Shown here one piece after another: positions 1 to 7,709 of a stretch of DNA of 64,000 nt. The number at the start of each line of letters is the position of its first letter. Position 1 is the stretch's first letter. Source of the DNA: Bradyrhizobium manausense. Lineage in GTDB: Bacteria; Pseudomonadota; Alphaproteobacteria; Rhizobiales; Xanthobacteraceae. The translations under genes and the position numbers were made by a program. The notes beneath the pieces are model-generated. The model saw nothing but the letters and a program-made list of their open reading frames with translations. It did no database searches and had not been told where the DNA came from. The stretch covers positions 1,984,001 through 2,048,000 of the forward strand of contig NZ_JAFCJI010000001.1 of assembly GCF_018131105.1 (NCBI RefSeq). The letters run 5' to 3'.

Positions 1-653
1 TGCTGCTCACCGGCGCCGGCGGCCAGTGCATCCGTTTCCCGGTCCCCGATGTCCGCGTGTTCACCGGGCGCACTTCGATGGGTGTGCGCGGCATTGCGCT
101 TGGCGAGGGCGACAAGGTGATTTCGCTGGCGATCCTGCGTCATGTCGACACCACGTCGGATGAGCGTTCGGCCTACCTGAAGATGCGCCGTGCGGTCGCT
201 GGCGAAGCTGCGACCGATGAGGCGCCGGCCGACGCCGAGGTCGAGGAGACCTCCGGCAGCTTCCAACTCCCGCAGGAGCGCTACGCCGAGATGTCGGCGG
301 CCGAGCAGGTCGTGCTCACCGTCTCCGTCAACGGCTTCGGCAAGCGGACCTCCTCCTACGAGTACCGCACCACGGGCCGCGGCGGCAAAGGCATCGTTGC
401 CATGAGCGTCAACAACCGCAACGGAAATCTGGTCGCGTCCTTCCCCGTGGAGGATGCCGACCAGATCATGCTGGTCACCGACAAGGGCCAGCTGATCCGC
501 TGCCCGGTCGAAGGCATCCGCATCGCAGGCCGCTCGACGCAAGGTGTCATCGTGTTCGACACCGCCGAGGACGAGCACGTCGTCTCGGTCGAGCACATCA
601 CCGAAGAGGCCGAAAGCGGTAACGGCGCGAATGCGGAGACGAACGAAGAGTAA
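1..653 (+). CDS. gyrA: DNA gyrase subunit A, C-terminal part (5' end outside window)
   Basis: Only the last 216 codons are present; the frame is open from base 3 and stops with TAA at 651-653. The protein shows the repeated beta-pinwheel blades of the GyrA C-terminal DNA-wrapping domain, with the pattern G-R-(S/T)-x-x-G-V recurring (GRTSMGVRG near residue 20, GRGGKG near 125, GRSTQGV near 175) and hydrophobic blocks such as IMLVTDKGQLIRCPV. The tail after residue 200 is acidic, as in many GyrA proteins. In the complete enzyme this domain wraps DNA so that gyrase can introduce negative supercoils. ParC shares the fold, but the acidic tail and the several regularly spaced blades favour GyrA. 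Confidence 0.9.
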   Translation, partial: LLTGAGGQCIRFPVPDVRVFTGRTSMGVRGIALGEGDKVISLAILRHVDTTSDERSAYLKMRRAVAGEAATDEAPADAEVEETSGSFQLPQERYAEMSAAEQVVLTVSVNGFGKRTSSYEYRTTGRGGKGIVAMSVNNRNGNLVASFPVEDADQIMLVTDKGQLIRCPVEGIRIAGRSTQGVIVFDTAEDEHVVSVEHITEEAESGNGANAETNEE

Positions 654-666
654 CGCGAAGTCCCGC

Positions 667-697
667 AGCCCGGATGAAGCGAAGCGAAATCCAGGCT
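667..697. repeat. short intergenic palindrome downstream of gyrA
   Basis: AGCCCGGAT (667-675) and ATCCAGGCT (689-697) form an imperfect 9-bp inverted repeat around a loop made of two GAAGC-type units. It lies between the convergent ends of gyrA and kup. It looks like the small dispersed palindromes found between genes in Bradyrhizobium. There is no T-run, so it is not a classic intrinsic terminator, but it may act as a 3' end structure for both genes. Confidence 0.55.
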
Positions 698-710
698 ACC
701 GCACTGACAC

Positions 711-2624
711 CTAGATCTCCAGCTCGGTGCCGAACTCCACGACCTGCTTGGTCGGCACGCCGAAGAACGCGGCGGAGCGTTCGGCGTTGCGCTGGAGGAA
801 AGCGAACAGGCCTTCCCGCCAGACCCACATGCCCGGAATGTCCTCGCTCGGGATGATGGTCTCGCGGCCGACATAATAGGTGATGTCGGAGAGGTCGATG
901 CCGGGCAGCTTGCCCTGGCGACAGGCCAGCGTCAGTCCTTCATAGATCGTCGGGTTCTGCATAAAGCCGTAATGCAGGATCACGCGGGTAATGCCGTCGA
1001 TGATTTCGATGATTTCGGCGCGATCCTGGTCGGGGACGTGCGGCTGCTCCTCGATCAGCACGGTGACGAGGACGACGCGCTCGTGCAGGACGTGGTTGTG
1101 CTTGACGAACTGCGTCAGTGCCAGTGGCACGCCGTTCGGCGCAGACGCCAGGAAAACGGCTGTACCCGGCAGACGGGCGCTGCACTTGTTGACGGCGGTT
1201 TCGATCAGATCCTCTTCGGGCTGGCGCAGCTTGCCGCGTGCGGCCTCGACCAGCTTCACACCGCTGCGCCAGGTTAGCATCAGGAAGGCGACGAAGGCCG
1301 CAAGCAGCAGCGGAAACCAGCCGCCCTCGAACAGCTTGATCGAGTTGGCCGAGAAGAAGATGACGTCAATCACGAAGAAGAAGCCATTCACGGCGATCAC
1401 GATCCATGGCGAATAGCCCCACTGGATTGCGACCAGGGCGGCGAGCAACGTGGTGATCGCCATCAGCAGCGACACCGCGATGCCATAGGCGCCGGCGAGC
1501 GCCTCCGATGTGCCGAAGCTCAAGACCGCGCCGAGCGTCGCGGCGGCGAGCAGCCAGTTCACCAGCGGCACATAGATCTGGCCGATCGCATCGCTCGTGG
1601 TGTGGCGGATCTGCATGCGCGGCAGGAAGCCGAGCTGGATCGATTGCTGGGTCAGTGAGAACACGCCGGAGATGATCGCCTGCGAGGCGATCACGGTCGC
1701 CACGGCCGAGAACGCGACCAGCGCGTAGTGCAGGCTGTCGGGGCAAAGCTGGAAGAACGGATTCTCGATCATGTCGGGATCAGTGATCAGCAGCGCTGCC
1801 TGACCGAAATAGTTCAACACCAGTGCCGGCAGGCAGATCGCGAACCACGCGAGCCGGATCGGCAGGCGCCCGAAATGTCCCATGTCGGCATACATCGCCT
1901 CGCCGCCGGTCACCGCGAGGAAGGCGGCGCCGAGGATCGCGAATGAGACGTGGAAGTCCTGGTGAATGAGGAAGTCGAAGGCATAGAGTGGGCTCAGCGC
2001 GGCCAGCACCGCCGGCGCCTTGATGATGCCGTGGATGCCGAGCGCGGCCAACACGAAGAACCAGGCCAGCATCACCGGTCCGAAGATGCGGCCGATGAAG
2101 CCGGTGCCCTGCTTCTGCATCATGAACAGGCCGATCAGGATGACGACGGTGATGGGCACCACCGCCGGCGTGAGCGAGGGCGCGTCGACCTTGAGCCCTT
2201 CGATCGCGCTGAGCACGGAGATCGCTGGCGTGATCGCGCCGTCGCCATAAAGCAGCGCCGCGCCGACGAGGCCAACGACAAGGAGATGCGCGCGCCAGGT
2301 GCCGGACCGCGCGTGGCGGGCGTGGAGCAACGCCAGCAGTGCGACGATGCCGCCTTCGCCGCGGTTATCCGCGCGCAGGATCAGCAGCGCGTATTTCAAC
2401 GAGATGATGAGCAGCAACGCCCAGAGGATCAGCGAGGCAACGCCCAGGACAGCCTCGGGAGTCACGCTTCCGCCATGCGCGGCCGCCTTGGCCGCTTCCT
2501 TCAAGGCATAGAGGGGGCTGGTGCCGATATCGCCGTAGACCACCCCGAGGGCGCCCACGGTCATGGCAATCGGCAGCGGATCAGGATGATGATGGCCGGA
2601 AGCGACTGCGGGCGTACTGGACAA
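711..2624 (-). CDS. kup: Kup-type low-affinity potassium uptake protein
   Basis: 637 residues, the usual length of the KUP/HAK/KT family of inner-membrane K+ (H+-coupled) transporters. The N-terminus has the family signature VVYGDIGTSPLYALKEA at about residues 27-45, followed by about twelve hydrophobic segments up to residue 450. A soluble C-terminal domain of about 180 residues ends in GVPTKQVVEFGTELEI. The reading frame is intact. It converges with gyrA. A perfect 17-bp palindrome lies 65-81 bp upstream of the start codon (see 2689-2705). Rhizobia often carry several kup copies, so the exact paralogue cannot be fixed from this window. Confidence 0.95.
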   Translation of the reverse strand: MSSTPAVASGHHHPDPLPIAMTVGALGVVYGDIGTSPLYALKEAAKAAAHGGSVTPEAVLGVASLILWALLLIISLKYALLILRADNRGEGGIVALLALLHARHARSGTWRAHLLVVGLVGAALLYGDGAITPAISVLSAIEGLKVDAPSLTPAVVPITVVILIGLFMMQKQGTGFIGRIFGPVMLAWFFVLAALGIHGIIKAPAVLAALSPLYAFDFLIHQDFHVSFAILGAAFLAVTGGEAMYADMGHFGRLPIRLAWFAICLPALVLNYFGQAALLITDPDMIENPFFQLCPDSLHYALVAFSAVATVIASQAIISGVFSLTQQSIQLGFLPRMQIRHTTSDAIGQIYVPLVNWLLAAATLGAVLSFGTSEALAGAYGIAVSLLMAITTLLAALVAIQWGYSPWIVIAVNGFFFVIDVIFFSANSIKLFEGGWFPLLLAAFVAFLMLTWRSGVKLVEAARGKLRQPEEDLIETAVNKCSARLPGTAVFLASAPNGVPLALTQFVKHNHVLHERVVLVTVLIEEQPHVPDQDRAEIIEIIDGITRVILHYGFMQNPTIYEGLTLACRQGKLPGIDLSDITYYVGRETIIPSEDIPGMWVWREGLFAFLQRNAERSAAFFGVPTKQVVEFGTELEI

Positions 2625-2688
2625 CGGCGACCCCTCGCTGGGACCGCGCCGGACGGGCCATTCCGATCGGCGCGAGCATCACACAGTC

Positions 2689-2705
2689 TGCGACGGGCCG
2701 TCGCA
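2689..2705. promoter_or_regulatory. perfect 17-bp palindrome upstream of kup
   Basis: TGCGACGG-G-CCGTCGCA is a perfect inverted repeat with a single central base, 65-81 bp upstream of the kup ATG. Its size and position fit a dimeric repressor or activator operator, or a short hairpin in the kup leader. The cognate regulator is unknown. Confidence 0.35.
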
Positions 2706-2756
2706 AATTGCCATGGGGTTTATCGCGAGGATTATGACGCGGAGCTGACGGACCGC

Positions 2757-3014
2757 CTACGGCGTGCGGTCCGCCGTGACGAGCCGCGCGACGCGGATAT
2801 CAGCCTTGGTGCCGGCGCGGCGCATGCAAGACGCCTCGAAGTTCGGCCAGGCTTGCTGCGAACAGTCCCTGCCAATGGCCTTGATGTCGAGCCGGTCGCC
2901 CTTGGCGAGCGGTTGCGGCACGCTGGCTTCGACGGTTGGAGCAAAACCGGGAAGGAGGGTGAGGGCTGCAGCAACACACGCAGCAACAGCGATCGCTGAA
3001 AGAGCCTTGATCAT
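2757..3014 (-). CDS. small secreted protein, hypothetical
   Basis: 85 residues. The ATG at 3014 is chosen because an AGGGGA Shine-Dalgarno sequence precedes it and because it begins a clear Sec signal peptide (MIKALSAIAVAACVAAALTL, cleavage near residues 25-30). A longer in-frame extension exists upstream but lacks these signals. The mature part is about 55 residues, basic, with two cysteines (in DCSQQAW and ASCMRR) that could form a disulphide. It ends near a block of basic residues. The composition suggests a periplasmic protein of the small cysteine-containing kind common in Bradyrhizobium. No function can be assigned. Confidence 0.75.
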   Translation of the reverse strand: MIKALSAIAVAACVAAALTLLPGFAPTVEASVPQPLAKGDRLDIKAIGRDCSQQAWPNFEASCMRRAGTKADIRVARLVTADRTP

Positions 3015-3141
3015 TGACAGTCCCCTGTGATGCGGCCGCCACGCCCAGTTTGCGGCCCGTCGTTCGTTGGGTGGATCAGTAACCATGGCCAGTTTCCGGA
3101 TGTCTTCGCCGATGCCGGAAATGGTTTCGTTCGCGTCTCGT

Positions 3142-3174
3142 TTTGTTTCGTCGACGCCCTGAGGACGAAACAAA
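3142..3174. promoter_or_regulatory. perfect 11-bp inverted repeat between divergent genes
   Basis: TTTGTTTCGTC (3142-3152) and GACGAAACAAA (3164-3174) are exact reverse complements separated by 11 bp. They lie in the 271-bp gap between the minus-strand secreted-protein gene and coaD. A second GC-rich hairpin (CCTGTCCGG-CTTG-CCGGGCAGG, 3241-3262) sits 24 bp upstream of the coaD start. The first repeat looks like an operator for a dimeric DNA-binding protein. I see no gene in the gap itself. Confidence 0.45.
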
Positions 3175-3285
3175 CCGGGGTCTTCCGACAGGGATTGGCG
3201 GAAAAACCGGCAAGTAACTGACGGAGAAACCGACAGGGAACCTGTCCGGCTTGCCGGGCAGGGCTGGGCGCGGTAGGACGGGGAC

Positions 3286-3780
3286 ATGCCGCGCATTGCC
3301 TTCTACCCAGGTTCCTTCGACCCCATCACCAACGGCCATCTGGACGTGGTCCGGAGCAGCGTCCCGCTGTGTGACCGGCTGGTGGTCGCGGTCGGGATTC
3401 ATCCGGGCAAGAAGCCTCTGTTCTCGACCGAGGAGCGGCTCAAGATGCTTCATGACGTTTGCGGGCCGGTGGCGGCCCAAGGCGGCTGTACGCTTGAGGC
3501 CGTCACCTATGACGATCTCGCGGTCACCGCGGCGCGAAAATACGGCGCGACCATCATGATTCGTGGCCTGCGCGACGGCACTGATCTTGACTACGAGATG
3601 CAGCTCGCCGGCATGAACGGTACCATGGCGCCCGAGGTGCAAACCGTCTTCCTGCCGGCCTCTCCGTTGGTTCGCCCGATTACCGGCACATTGGTGCGCC
3701 AGATCGCCGCCATGGGCGGCGACATCTCGGCCTTCGTGCCGCCGCTTGTTGCATCCCAGCTCAAGGCAAAATTCGCCTGA
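3286..3780 (+). CDS. coaD: phosphopantetheine adenylyltransferase
   Basis: 164 residues, the normal length of CoaD, which transfers AMP from ATP to 4'-phosphopantetheine to give dephospho-CoA, the penultimate step of CoA synthesis in the cytoplasm. The nucleotidyltransferase signature [14 protein letters not shown] is at residues 8-21 and includes the T/HxGH-type motif (TNGH). The substrate-binding segment [16 protein letters not shown] is near residue 92, and the family ending [13 protein letters not shown] is present. It starts a plus-strand run with two cyclophilins and queA, a neighbourhood typical of alphaproteobacteria. Confidence 0.97.
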   Translation: MPRIAFYPGSFDPITNGHLDVVRSSVPLCDRLVVAVGIHPGKKPLFSTEERLKMLHDVCGPVAAQGGCTLEAVTYDDLAVTAARKYGATIMIRGLRDGTDLDYEMQLAGMNGTMAPEVQTVFLPASPLVRPITGTLVRQIAAMGGDISAFVPPLVASQLKAKFA

Positions 3781-3820
3781 AAACGGCGCGCTTTTCCATC
3801 CCACCTGATCCGGAGTTTCC

Positions 3821-4396
3821 ATGATCCGTCGTCTCGCAATTCTTGCCACGATGTTCGTCGCGCTCATTGGCGCCGTCCCGGCGATGGCGCAGCAGCTGCC
3901 GGCCAATCTCGACAAGGCCAATGCTCTGGTCATCGACACCACCAAGGGCCGCATCATCATCAAGCTCAGGACCGACCTTGCGCCGCAGCACGCCGAGCGC
4001 CTCAAGCAGCTCGCCCGCGAGGGCTTCTACAACAACGTGCCGTTCCACCGCGTGATGGACGGCTTCATGGCCCAGACAGGCGACGGCCAGAACGGCAACG
4101 GCACCGGCGGCTCGAAATATCCGAACCTCAAGCAGGAATTTTCCAAGGTTCACTTCGCCCGCGGCATCGTCGGCATGGCCCGTCGCGGGGACAGCGTTGA
4201 TACCGCCAACTCGCAGTTCTTCATCATGTTCGCTGACGGCGGCAGCCTCGATGGCCAGTACACCGTGGTCGGCGAGGTCGTGCAGGGCATGGACGTCGTC
4301 GACAAGCTGAAGAAGGCCCCGGCCGGCTCGCCGGGCGGCACCGTCACCGATCCCGACAAGATGGTGAAGGTGCAGGTCGCCTCCGACATCAAGTAG
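3821..4396 (+). CDS. periplasmic cyclophilin-type peptidyl-prolyl isomerase
   Basis: 191 residues. A signal peptide occupies about residues 1-24 (cut after AMA, before QQLPANL). The cyclophilin core follows: [23 protein letters not shown], then GIVGMARRGDSVDTANSQFFIMF and YTVVGEVVQGMDVVD. The active-site Arg (FHRV), Phe, Met and Gln positions are present. It should catalyse cis-trans isomerisation of Xaa-Pro bonds in exported proteins. The start is supported by CGGAG upstream. It is the secreted counterpart of the cytosolic cyclophilin at 4827, with one small gene between them. Confidence 0.93.
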   Translation: MIRRLAILATMFVALIGAVPAMAQQLPANLDKANALVIDTTKGRIIIKLRTDLAPQHAERLKQLAREGFYNNVPFHRVMDGFMAQTGDGQNGNGTGGSKYPNLKQEFSKVHFARGIVGMARRGDSVDTANSQFFIMFADGGSLDGQYTVVGEVVQGMDVVDKLKKAPAGSPGGTVTDPDKMVKVQVASDIK

Positions 4397-4404
4397 CCAG
4401 GACG

Positions 4405-4830
4405 ATGGCGCGCCGCGGCGACAGGCTCCTGTTCGCTGCCGCGGCGTTGCTGTTGAGCGTCACCAGCGCGGCCGCAGAGGGCGCGCAGGTCAACACCATC
4501 CAGGAGGTCTTCCAGCACTTGCGATCCTGCTGGAAGCCGCCACCGCCGGCCAAGGCTCGCCCGCTCGACATCACGGTCGTCGTGAGCTTTAACCGGTCCG
4601 GAAACATTCTGGGCCACCCGAGGATTACCTATGAATCCGCGGAGGCTTCCGACAATGACCGGCTGCAATACCGGATCGCGGTGATGGAGGCGTTGCAACG
4701 CTGCACGCCGATGCCATTTACCGATGCAATGGCCGGCGCCGCTGCGGGACGTCCATTCGCGATCCAGTTCCGTAACCGCAAAACGTCACCTGACAAGACT
4801 TCACCTCCAACGCAAGAGAGACGAGCATGA
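4405..4830 (+). CDS. secreted protein with a TonB/TolA C-terminal-like domain
   Basis: 141 residues. A signal peptide (cut after SAAAEG, about residue 25) is followed by a domain reading [11 protein letters not shown]...[19 protein letters not shown], with two cysteines. This resembles the C-terminal fold of TonB/TolA-like proteins (V-x-V-x-F-x-R-x-G-x-(I/L)-x-G-x-P), but there is no transmembrane anchor followed by a long linker. The stop overlaps the start of the next cyclophilin by 4 bp, so translation is probably coupled. It lies 8 bp after the periplasmic cyclophilin, which suggests one operon for envelope protein folding. The domain call is by pattern only. Confidence 0.7.
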   Translation: MARRGDRLLFAAAALLLSVTSAAAEGAQVNTIQEVFQHLRSCWKPPPPAKARPLDITVVVSFNRSGNILGHPRITYESAEASDNDRLQYRIAVMEALQRCTPMPFTDAMAGAAAGRPFAIQFRNRKTSPDKTSPPTQERRA

Positions 4831-5291
4831 GCGCCACCGAAAACACATTGATCCTCGAGACCACGCAGGGCCCCGTGACCATCGAGATGCGTCCGGACCT
4901 CGCGCCCGGCCACGTCGCGCGCATCAAGGAGCTCGTTCGCGAAGGCTTCTACGACGGCATCGTGTTCCATCGCGTGATCGACGGCTTCATGGCGCAGACC
5001 GGCTGCCCGCACGGCACCGGCACCGGCGGCTCGGGCCAGAAGCTGAAGGCCGAGTTCAACAAGGAGCCGCATGTGCGCGGCACCACCTCGATGGCCCGTG
5101 CCGCGAGCCCGGATTCCGGCGACAGCCAGTTCTTCATCTGCTTCGACGACGCCCGCTTCCTCGACAACCAGTATACGGTGTGGGGCAAGGTCACCGAGGG
5201 CATGGAGAACGTCGACAAGATCAAGCGCGGCGAGCCGGTGCAGAACCCGGACAAGATCGTCAAGGCGCGGATGGCGGCCGACAAGCAGTAG
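4827..5291 (+). CDS. cytosolic cyclophilin-type peptidyl-prolyl isomerase
   Basis: 154 residues, no signal peptide, starting directly with the beta-strand [17 protein letters not shown]. The cyclophilin core is complete: [42 protein letters not shown] and [15 protein letters not shown]. Its length matches single-domain bacterial PpiB proteins. The ATG overlaps the previous stop (ATGA). A duplication of a single cyclophilin ancestor, with one copy exported, is likely, since the two proteins in this operon align closely through the catalytic segment. Confidence 0.93.
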   Translation: MSATENTLILETTQGPVTIEMRPDLAPGHVARIKELVREGFYDGIVFHRVIDGFMAQTGCPHGTGTGGSGQKLKAEFNKEPHVRGTTSMARAASPDSGDSQFFICFDDARFLDNQYTVWGKVTEGMENVDKIKRGEPVQNPDKIVKARMAADKQ

Positions 5292-5301
5292 GCTGCTCAT
5301 T

Positions 5302-5328
5302 CCAGGGGCGCGCGTGGCGCGCTCCTGG
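5302..5328 (+). other. GC-rich hairpin just upstream of queA
   Basis: CCAGGGGCGCGC pairs with GCGCGCTCCTGG (12 bp with one G-T pair, 3-base loop), ending 13 bp before the queA ATG. No T-run follows, so it is not a normal terminator. In the polycistronic mRNA it would sit close to the queA ribosome-binding region, where only a weak GGTAAG is visible, and could limit queA translation. It is not a preQ1 riboswitch: the C-rich loop and A-rich tail of that aptamer are absent. Confidence 0.4.
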
Positions 5329-5341
5329 TGGTAAGCTACGC

Positions 5342-6436
5342 ATGCGCACCGATCTCTTCGATTTCGATCTGCCGCCCGAGCGCATTGCATTGCGCCCGGC
5401 GAGCCCGCGCGACGCCGCCAGGATGCTGGTCGTCGAGAACGGCGTGCTGCGCGACCAGACCATCGCCGATCTGCCCCACTGGCTGAAGGCGGGCGACCAA
5501 CTCGTCGTCAACGACACCAAGGTGATCGCGGCGCAATTGAAAGGCCGCCGCATCGGCCGCGAGACCGAGCCGAAGATCGAGGCCACGCTGATCAAGCGCC
5601 TCGACGGCTCGCGCTGGCAGGCGCTGGTGAGGCCCGCGAAGAAGCTTGTCGCCGGTGATCGCATCCGCTTCGGCAATGAAGGCAAGGTCTGCCTGCTCGG
5701 TCACCTCGATGCCGAGGTCGAGGCCAAGGGAGAGGAGGGCGAGGTGACGCTGTCATTCTCGTTCCACGGCCCGACGCTGGACCAGGCCATCGAAGATCTC
5801 GGCAGCCCGCCGCTGCCGCCCTACATCGCCTCCAAGCGCACGCCTGACGATCAGGATCTCGCCGACTACCAGACCATGTTCGCGGCGAACGAAGGCGCGG
5901 TGGCGGCGCCCACCGCGGGCCTGCATTTCACGCCGGCGCTGGAGCAGGCGCTGAGCGCCCGCGGCGTCGGCATAAACCGCATCACGCTGCATGTCGGGGC
6001 GGGGACCTTCCTGCCGGTCAAGGTGGACGACACCGACGGCCACAGGATGCACGCCGAGTGGGGCACGATCTCGGCCGAGACGGCGGAGCAGCTCAACGCC
6101 GCACGCAAAAACGGCGGCCGCATCGTCGCCGTCGGGACCACGTCGTTGCGCCTGCTGGAGAGCGCAGCGGGCGAGGACGGCAAGATCCAGCCTTTTACAG
6201 CCGAGACTTCGATCTTCATCACCCCCGGCTATCGCTTCCGTGCGGTCGATATTCTGATGACGAACTTCCACCTGCCGAAGTCGACATTGTTCATGCTGGT
6301 GTCGGCCTTCGCCGGCCTGGACACGATGAAGCAGGCCTACGCGCACGCGATCGCGAATGAATACCGGTTTTATTCGTATGGCGATGCGTGTCTGTTGTTT
6401 CGGGCAGAGCCGCAGGGTGGGTTACGCCTTGGCTAA
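5342..6436 (+). CDS. queA: S-adenosylmethionine:tRNA ribosyltransferase-isomerase
   Basis: 364 residues from ATG 5342, the start matching the conserved QueA N-terminus [19 protein letters not shown]. QueA transfers the ribosyl moiety of SAM to preQ1-modified tRNA to form epoxyqueuosine. Family blocks are clear: [30 protein letters not shown] (near residue 185), [15 protein letters not shown] and [19 protein letters not shown]. The last codons (about GGLRLG) and the stop lie inside a palindromic repeat (6414-6444), so the C-terminal tail appears to be repeat-derived. tgt, the preceding step in the pathway, lies 4.4 kb downstream on the same strand. Confidence 0.96.
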   Translation: MRTDLFDFDLPPERIALRPASPRDAARMLVVENGVLRDQTIADLPHWLKAGDQLVVNDTKVIAAQLKGRRIGRETEPKIEATLIKRLDGSRWQALVRPAKKLVAGDRIRFGNEGKVCLLGHLDAEVEAKGEEGEVTLSFSFHGPTLDQAIEDLGSPPLPPYIASKRTPDDQDLADYQTMFAANEGAVAAPTAGLHFTPALEQALSARGVGINRITLHVGAGTFLPVKVDDTDGHRMHAEWGTISAETAEQLNAARKNGGRIVAVGTTSLRLLESAAGEDGKIQPFTAETSIFITPGYRFRAVDILMTNFHLPKSTLFMLVSAFAGLDTMKQAYAHAIANEYRFYSYGDACLLFRAEPQGGLRLG

Positions 6437-6444
6437 CCCACCCT
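6414..6444. repeat. perfect 11-bp inverted repeat covering the queA stop codon
   Basis: AGGGTGGGTTA (6414-6424) and TAACCCACCCT (6434-6444) are exact reverse complements with a 9-bp loop. The unit resembles the dispersed GGGTGGGTTA-type repeat of Bradyrhizobium. The TAA of queA is the first three bases of the right arm. It also lies 10 bp before the end of asd, so it may serve as a bidirectional 3' end structure. Confidence 0.65.
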
Positions 6445-6454
6445 ACGATTTCCC

Positions 6455-7480
6455 CTACGCCATCACCCGCTGAGGCAACAACTCCGCGATCTGAACCGCG
6501 TTGAGCGCAGCGCCCTTGAGCAACTGATCGGCTGCCACGAACATCGAGATCGAATGGCCGGAGGGGTCGCTGAGGTCCTTGCGGATGCGGCCGACCAGGA
6601 CGTCGTCCTGACCCGAAGCGTCGATCGGCATCGGGAAGTAGTTCTTGACGCGATCGTCGACGACCTTCACGCCGGGCGCCTGCGCCATGATGGCGCGGAC
6701 CTGGTCTTCGGTGATCGGCTTCTCGCATTCGAAGGTGATGGCCTCGCAATGCGCGCGCAACACCGGCACGCGGACGCAGGTGACGCCGATGGCGATCTTC
6801 TCGTCCTCGAAGATCTTGCGCGTTTCCTTGATGACCTTGGTCTCTTCGTCGTTGTAGCCGGTCTCGGGGTCGACGGCGGTGTTGTGGTTGAAGAGGTTGA
6901 AGGCGTAGGGGTGCGGCATCACCTTGGGCGTATAGACCTGCCCATTGAGATTGGCGCGAGTGGACTCGACGAGCTCCTCCATCGCGGCTGCGCCGGCGCC
7001 GCTTGCGGCCTGGTAGGTCGAGATGATGACGCGCTTGATGCGGTTCTTCTGATGGATCGGCCAGAGCGGCACCAGCGCGGTGATGGCGGCGCAGTTCGGG
7101 TTCGCGATGATGCCCTTGTGATCGCGGATGCGGTTGCCGTTGACCTCGGGGATCACAAGCGGAACGTTCGGATCCATGCGGAAGGCGGAGGAATTGTCGA
7201 CCACGACAGCGCCGGCCTTGACCGCAATCGGGGCAAACTTCTTGGAGATGCCGCTGCCGGCCGAGAACAGCGCGATGTCGACGCCTTCGAAGGCGCGCTC
7301 GGTCAATTCCTCGATGACGACATTCTGGCCGCGAAATGACACCGTCTTGCCGGCGGAGCGGGCGCTGGCCAGCGCCTTGAGCTTGCCGACGCGAAAGCCG
7401 CGCTTGTCCATGGTGGCGATGAATTCGGCGCCCACCGCACCGGTGACGCCGACAATCGCGACGACGGGATCGTTACTCAC
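6455..7480 (-). CDS. asd: aspartate-semialdehyde dehydrogenase
   Basis: 341 residues from GTG 7480, chosen because GGAGG lies exactly in front; an in-frame upstream extension lacks support. The enzyme reduces aspartyl phosphate to aspartate semialdehyde with NADPH, the branch point to Thr, Met, Lys and diaminopimelate. The Rossmann motif VAIVGVTGAVGAEF is at the N-terminus. The catalytic Cys is in IIANPNCAAI, and the substrate-binding R-V-P-V and H residues are in TCVRVPVLRAHCEAI. Immediately upstream are an intrinsic terminator and a Thr-rich leader peptide, so expression is probably controlled by threonyl-tRNA charging through attenuation. Confidence 0.96.
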   Translation of the reverse strand: MSNDPVVAIVGVTGAVGAEFIATMDKRGFRVGKLKALASARSAGKTVSFRGQNVVIEELTERAFEGVDIALFSAGSGISKKFAPIAVKAGAVVVDNSSAFRMDPNVPLVIPEVNGNRIRDHKGIIANPNCAAITALVPLWPIHQKNRIKRVIISTYQAASGAGAAAMEELVESTRANLNGQVYTPKVMPHPYAFNLFNHNTAVDPETGYNDEETKVIKETRKIFEDEKIAIGVTCVRVPVLRAHCEAITFECEKPITEDQVRAIMAQAPGVKVVDDRVKNYFPMPIDASGQDDVLVGRIRKDLSDPSGHSISMFVAADQLLKGAALNAVQIAELLPQRVMA

Positions 7481-7511
7481 TATGTCCTCCATTGAGATCG
7501 ATTGAGACAAC

Positions 7512-7543
7512 AAAAAAGCCCCGGACCATCTTGGGCGGGGCTT
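7512..7543 (-). terminator. attenuator terminator in the asd leader
   Basis: On the minus strand, AAGCCCCG and CGGGGCTT form an 8-bp stem followed directly by a run of six U (the A-run 7512-7517 on the plus strand). It ends 31 bp upstream of the asd start and lies 29 bp downstream of the stop codon of the Thr-rich leader peptide. This is the place and form expected of a ribosome-dependent transcription attenuator rather than the end of a separate transcript. Confidence 0.8.
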
Positions 7544-7572
7544 CGGTAGAGCTTGATGCGTTTAGTCGACGA

Positions 7573-7644
7573 CTATGCGCGCACGCCTCCCCGGGCCCCG
7601 AAGGCCGTGGTGGTTTTGGTCGTGCGTTTGGTGGTCGTGAACAT
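7573..7644 (-). CDS. threonine-rich leader peptide of asd
   Basis: A 24-codon frame (ATG 7644 to TAG 7573) encodes MFTTTKRTTKTTTAFGARGG followed by VRA. Eight of the first thirteen residues are Thr, using ACC and ACG codons. There is no Shine-Dalgarno sequence; instead the ATG falls 8 bp after a good -10 element, so the message is probably leaderless, as known for trpL in rhizobia. A stalled ribosome at the Thr codons under Thr-tRNA shortage would be expected to prevent formation of the terminator at 7512-7543 and let RNA polymerase enter asd. The composition, the downstream gene and the terminator all point the same way. Confidence 0.85.
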   Translation of the reverse strand: MFTTTKRTTKTTTAFGARGGVRA

Positions 7645-7652
7645 GGTGGCGA

Positions 7653-7681
7653 CTTATGCGGGAGAGTCCTGCGCCCGTCAA
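7653..7681 (-). promoter_or_regulatory. sigma70-type promoter of the asd leader
   Basis: On the minus strand TTGACG (7676-7681) and CATAAG (7653-7658) are separated by exactly 17 bp. The -35 matches the consensus in five of six bases and the -10 in four of six. The predicted start falls 7-9 bp further on, at or next to the ATG of the leader peptide (7644), which explains the missing ribosome-binding site. Confidence 0.7.
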
Positions 7682-7709
7682 TGGTCTTTGGGAGGGACCG
7701 TGGCTCTCG

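Noticed and set aside
1950-2999. Long plus-strand open frame across kup
   Set aside because: Antisense to the clear kup gene; charged low-complexity composition; a by-product of high third-position GC.
5292-5341. preQ1 riboswitch upstream of queA
   Set aside because: Only a GC hairpin is present; the aptamer's conserved C-rich loop and A-rich tail are absent.
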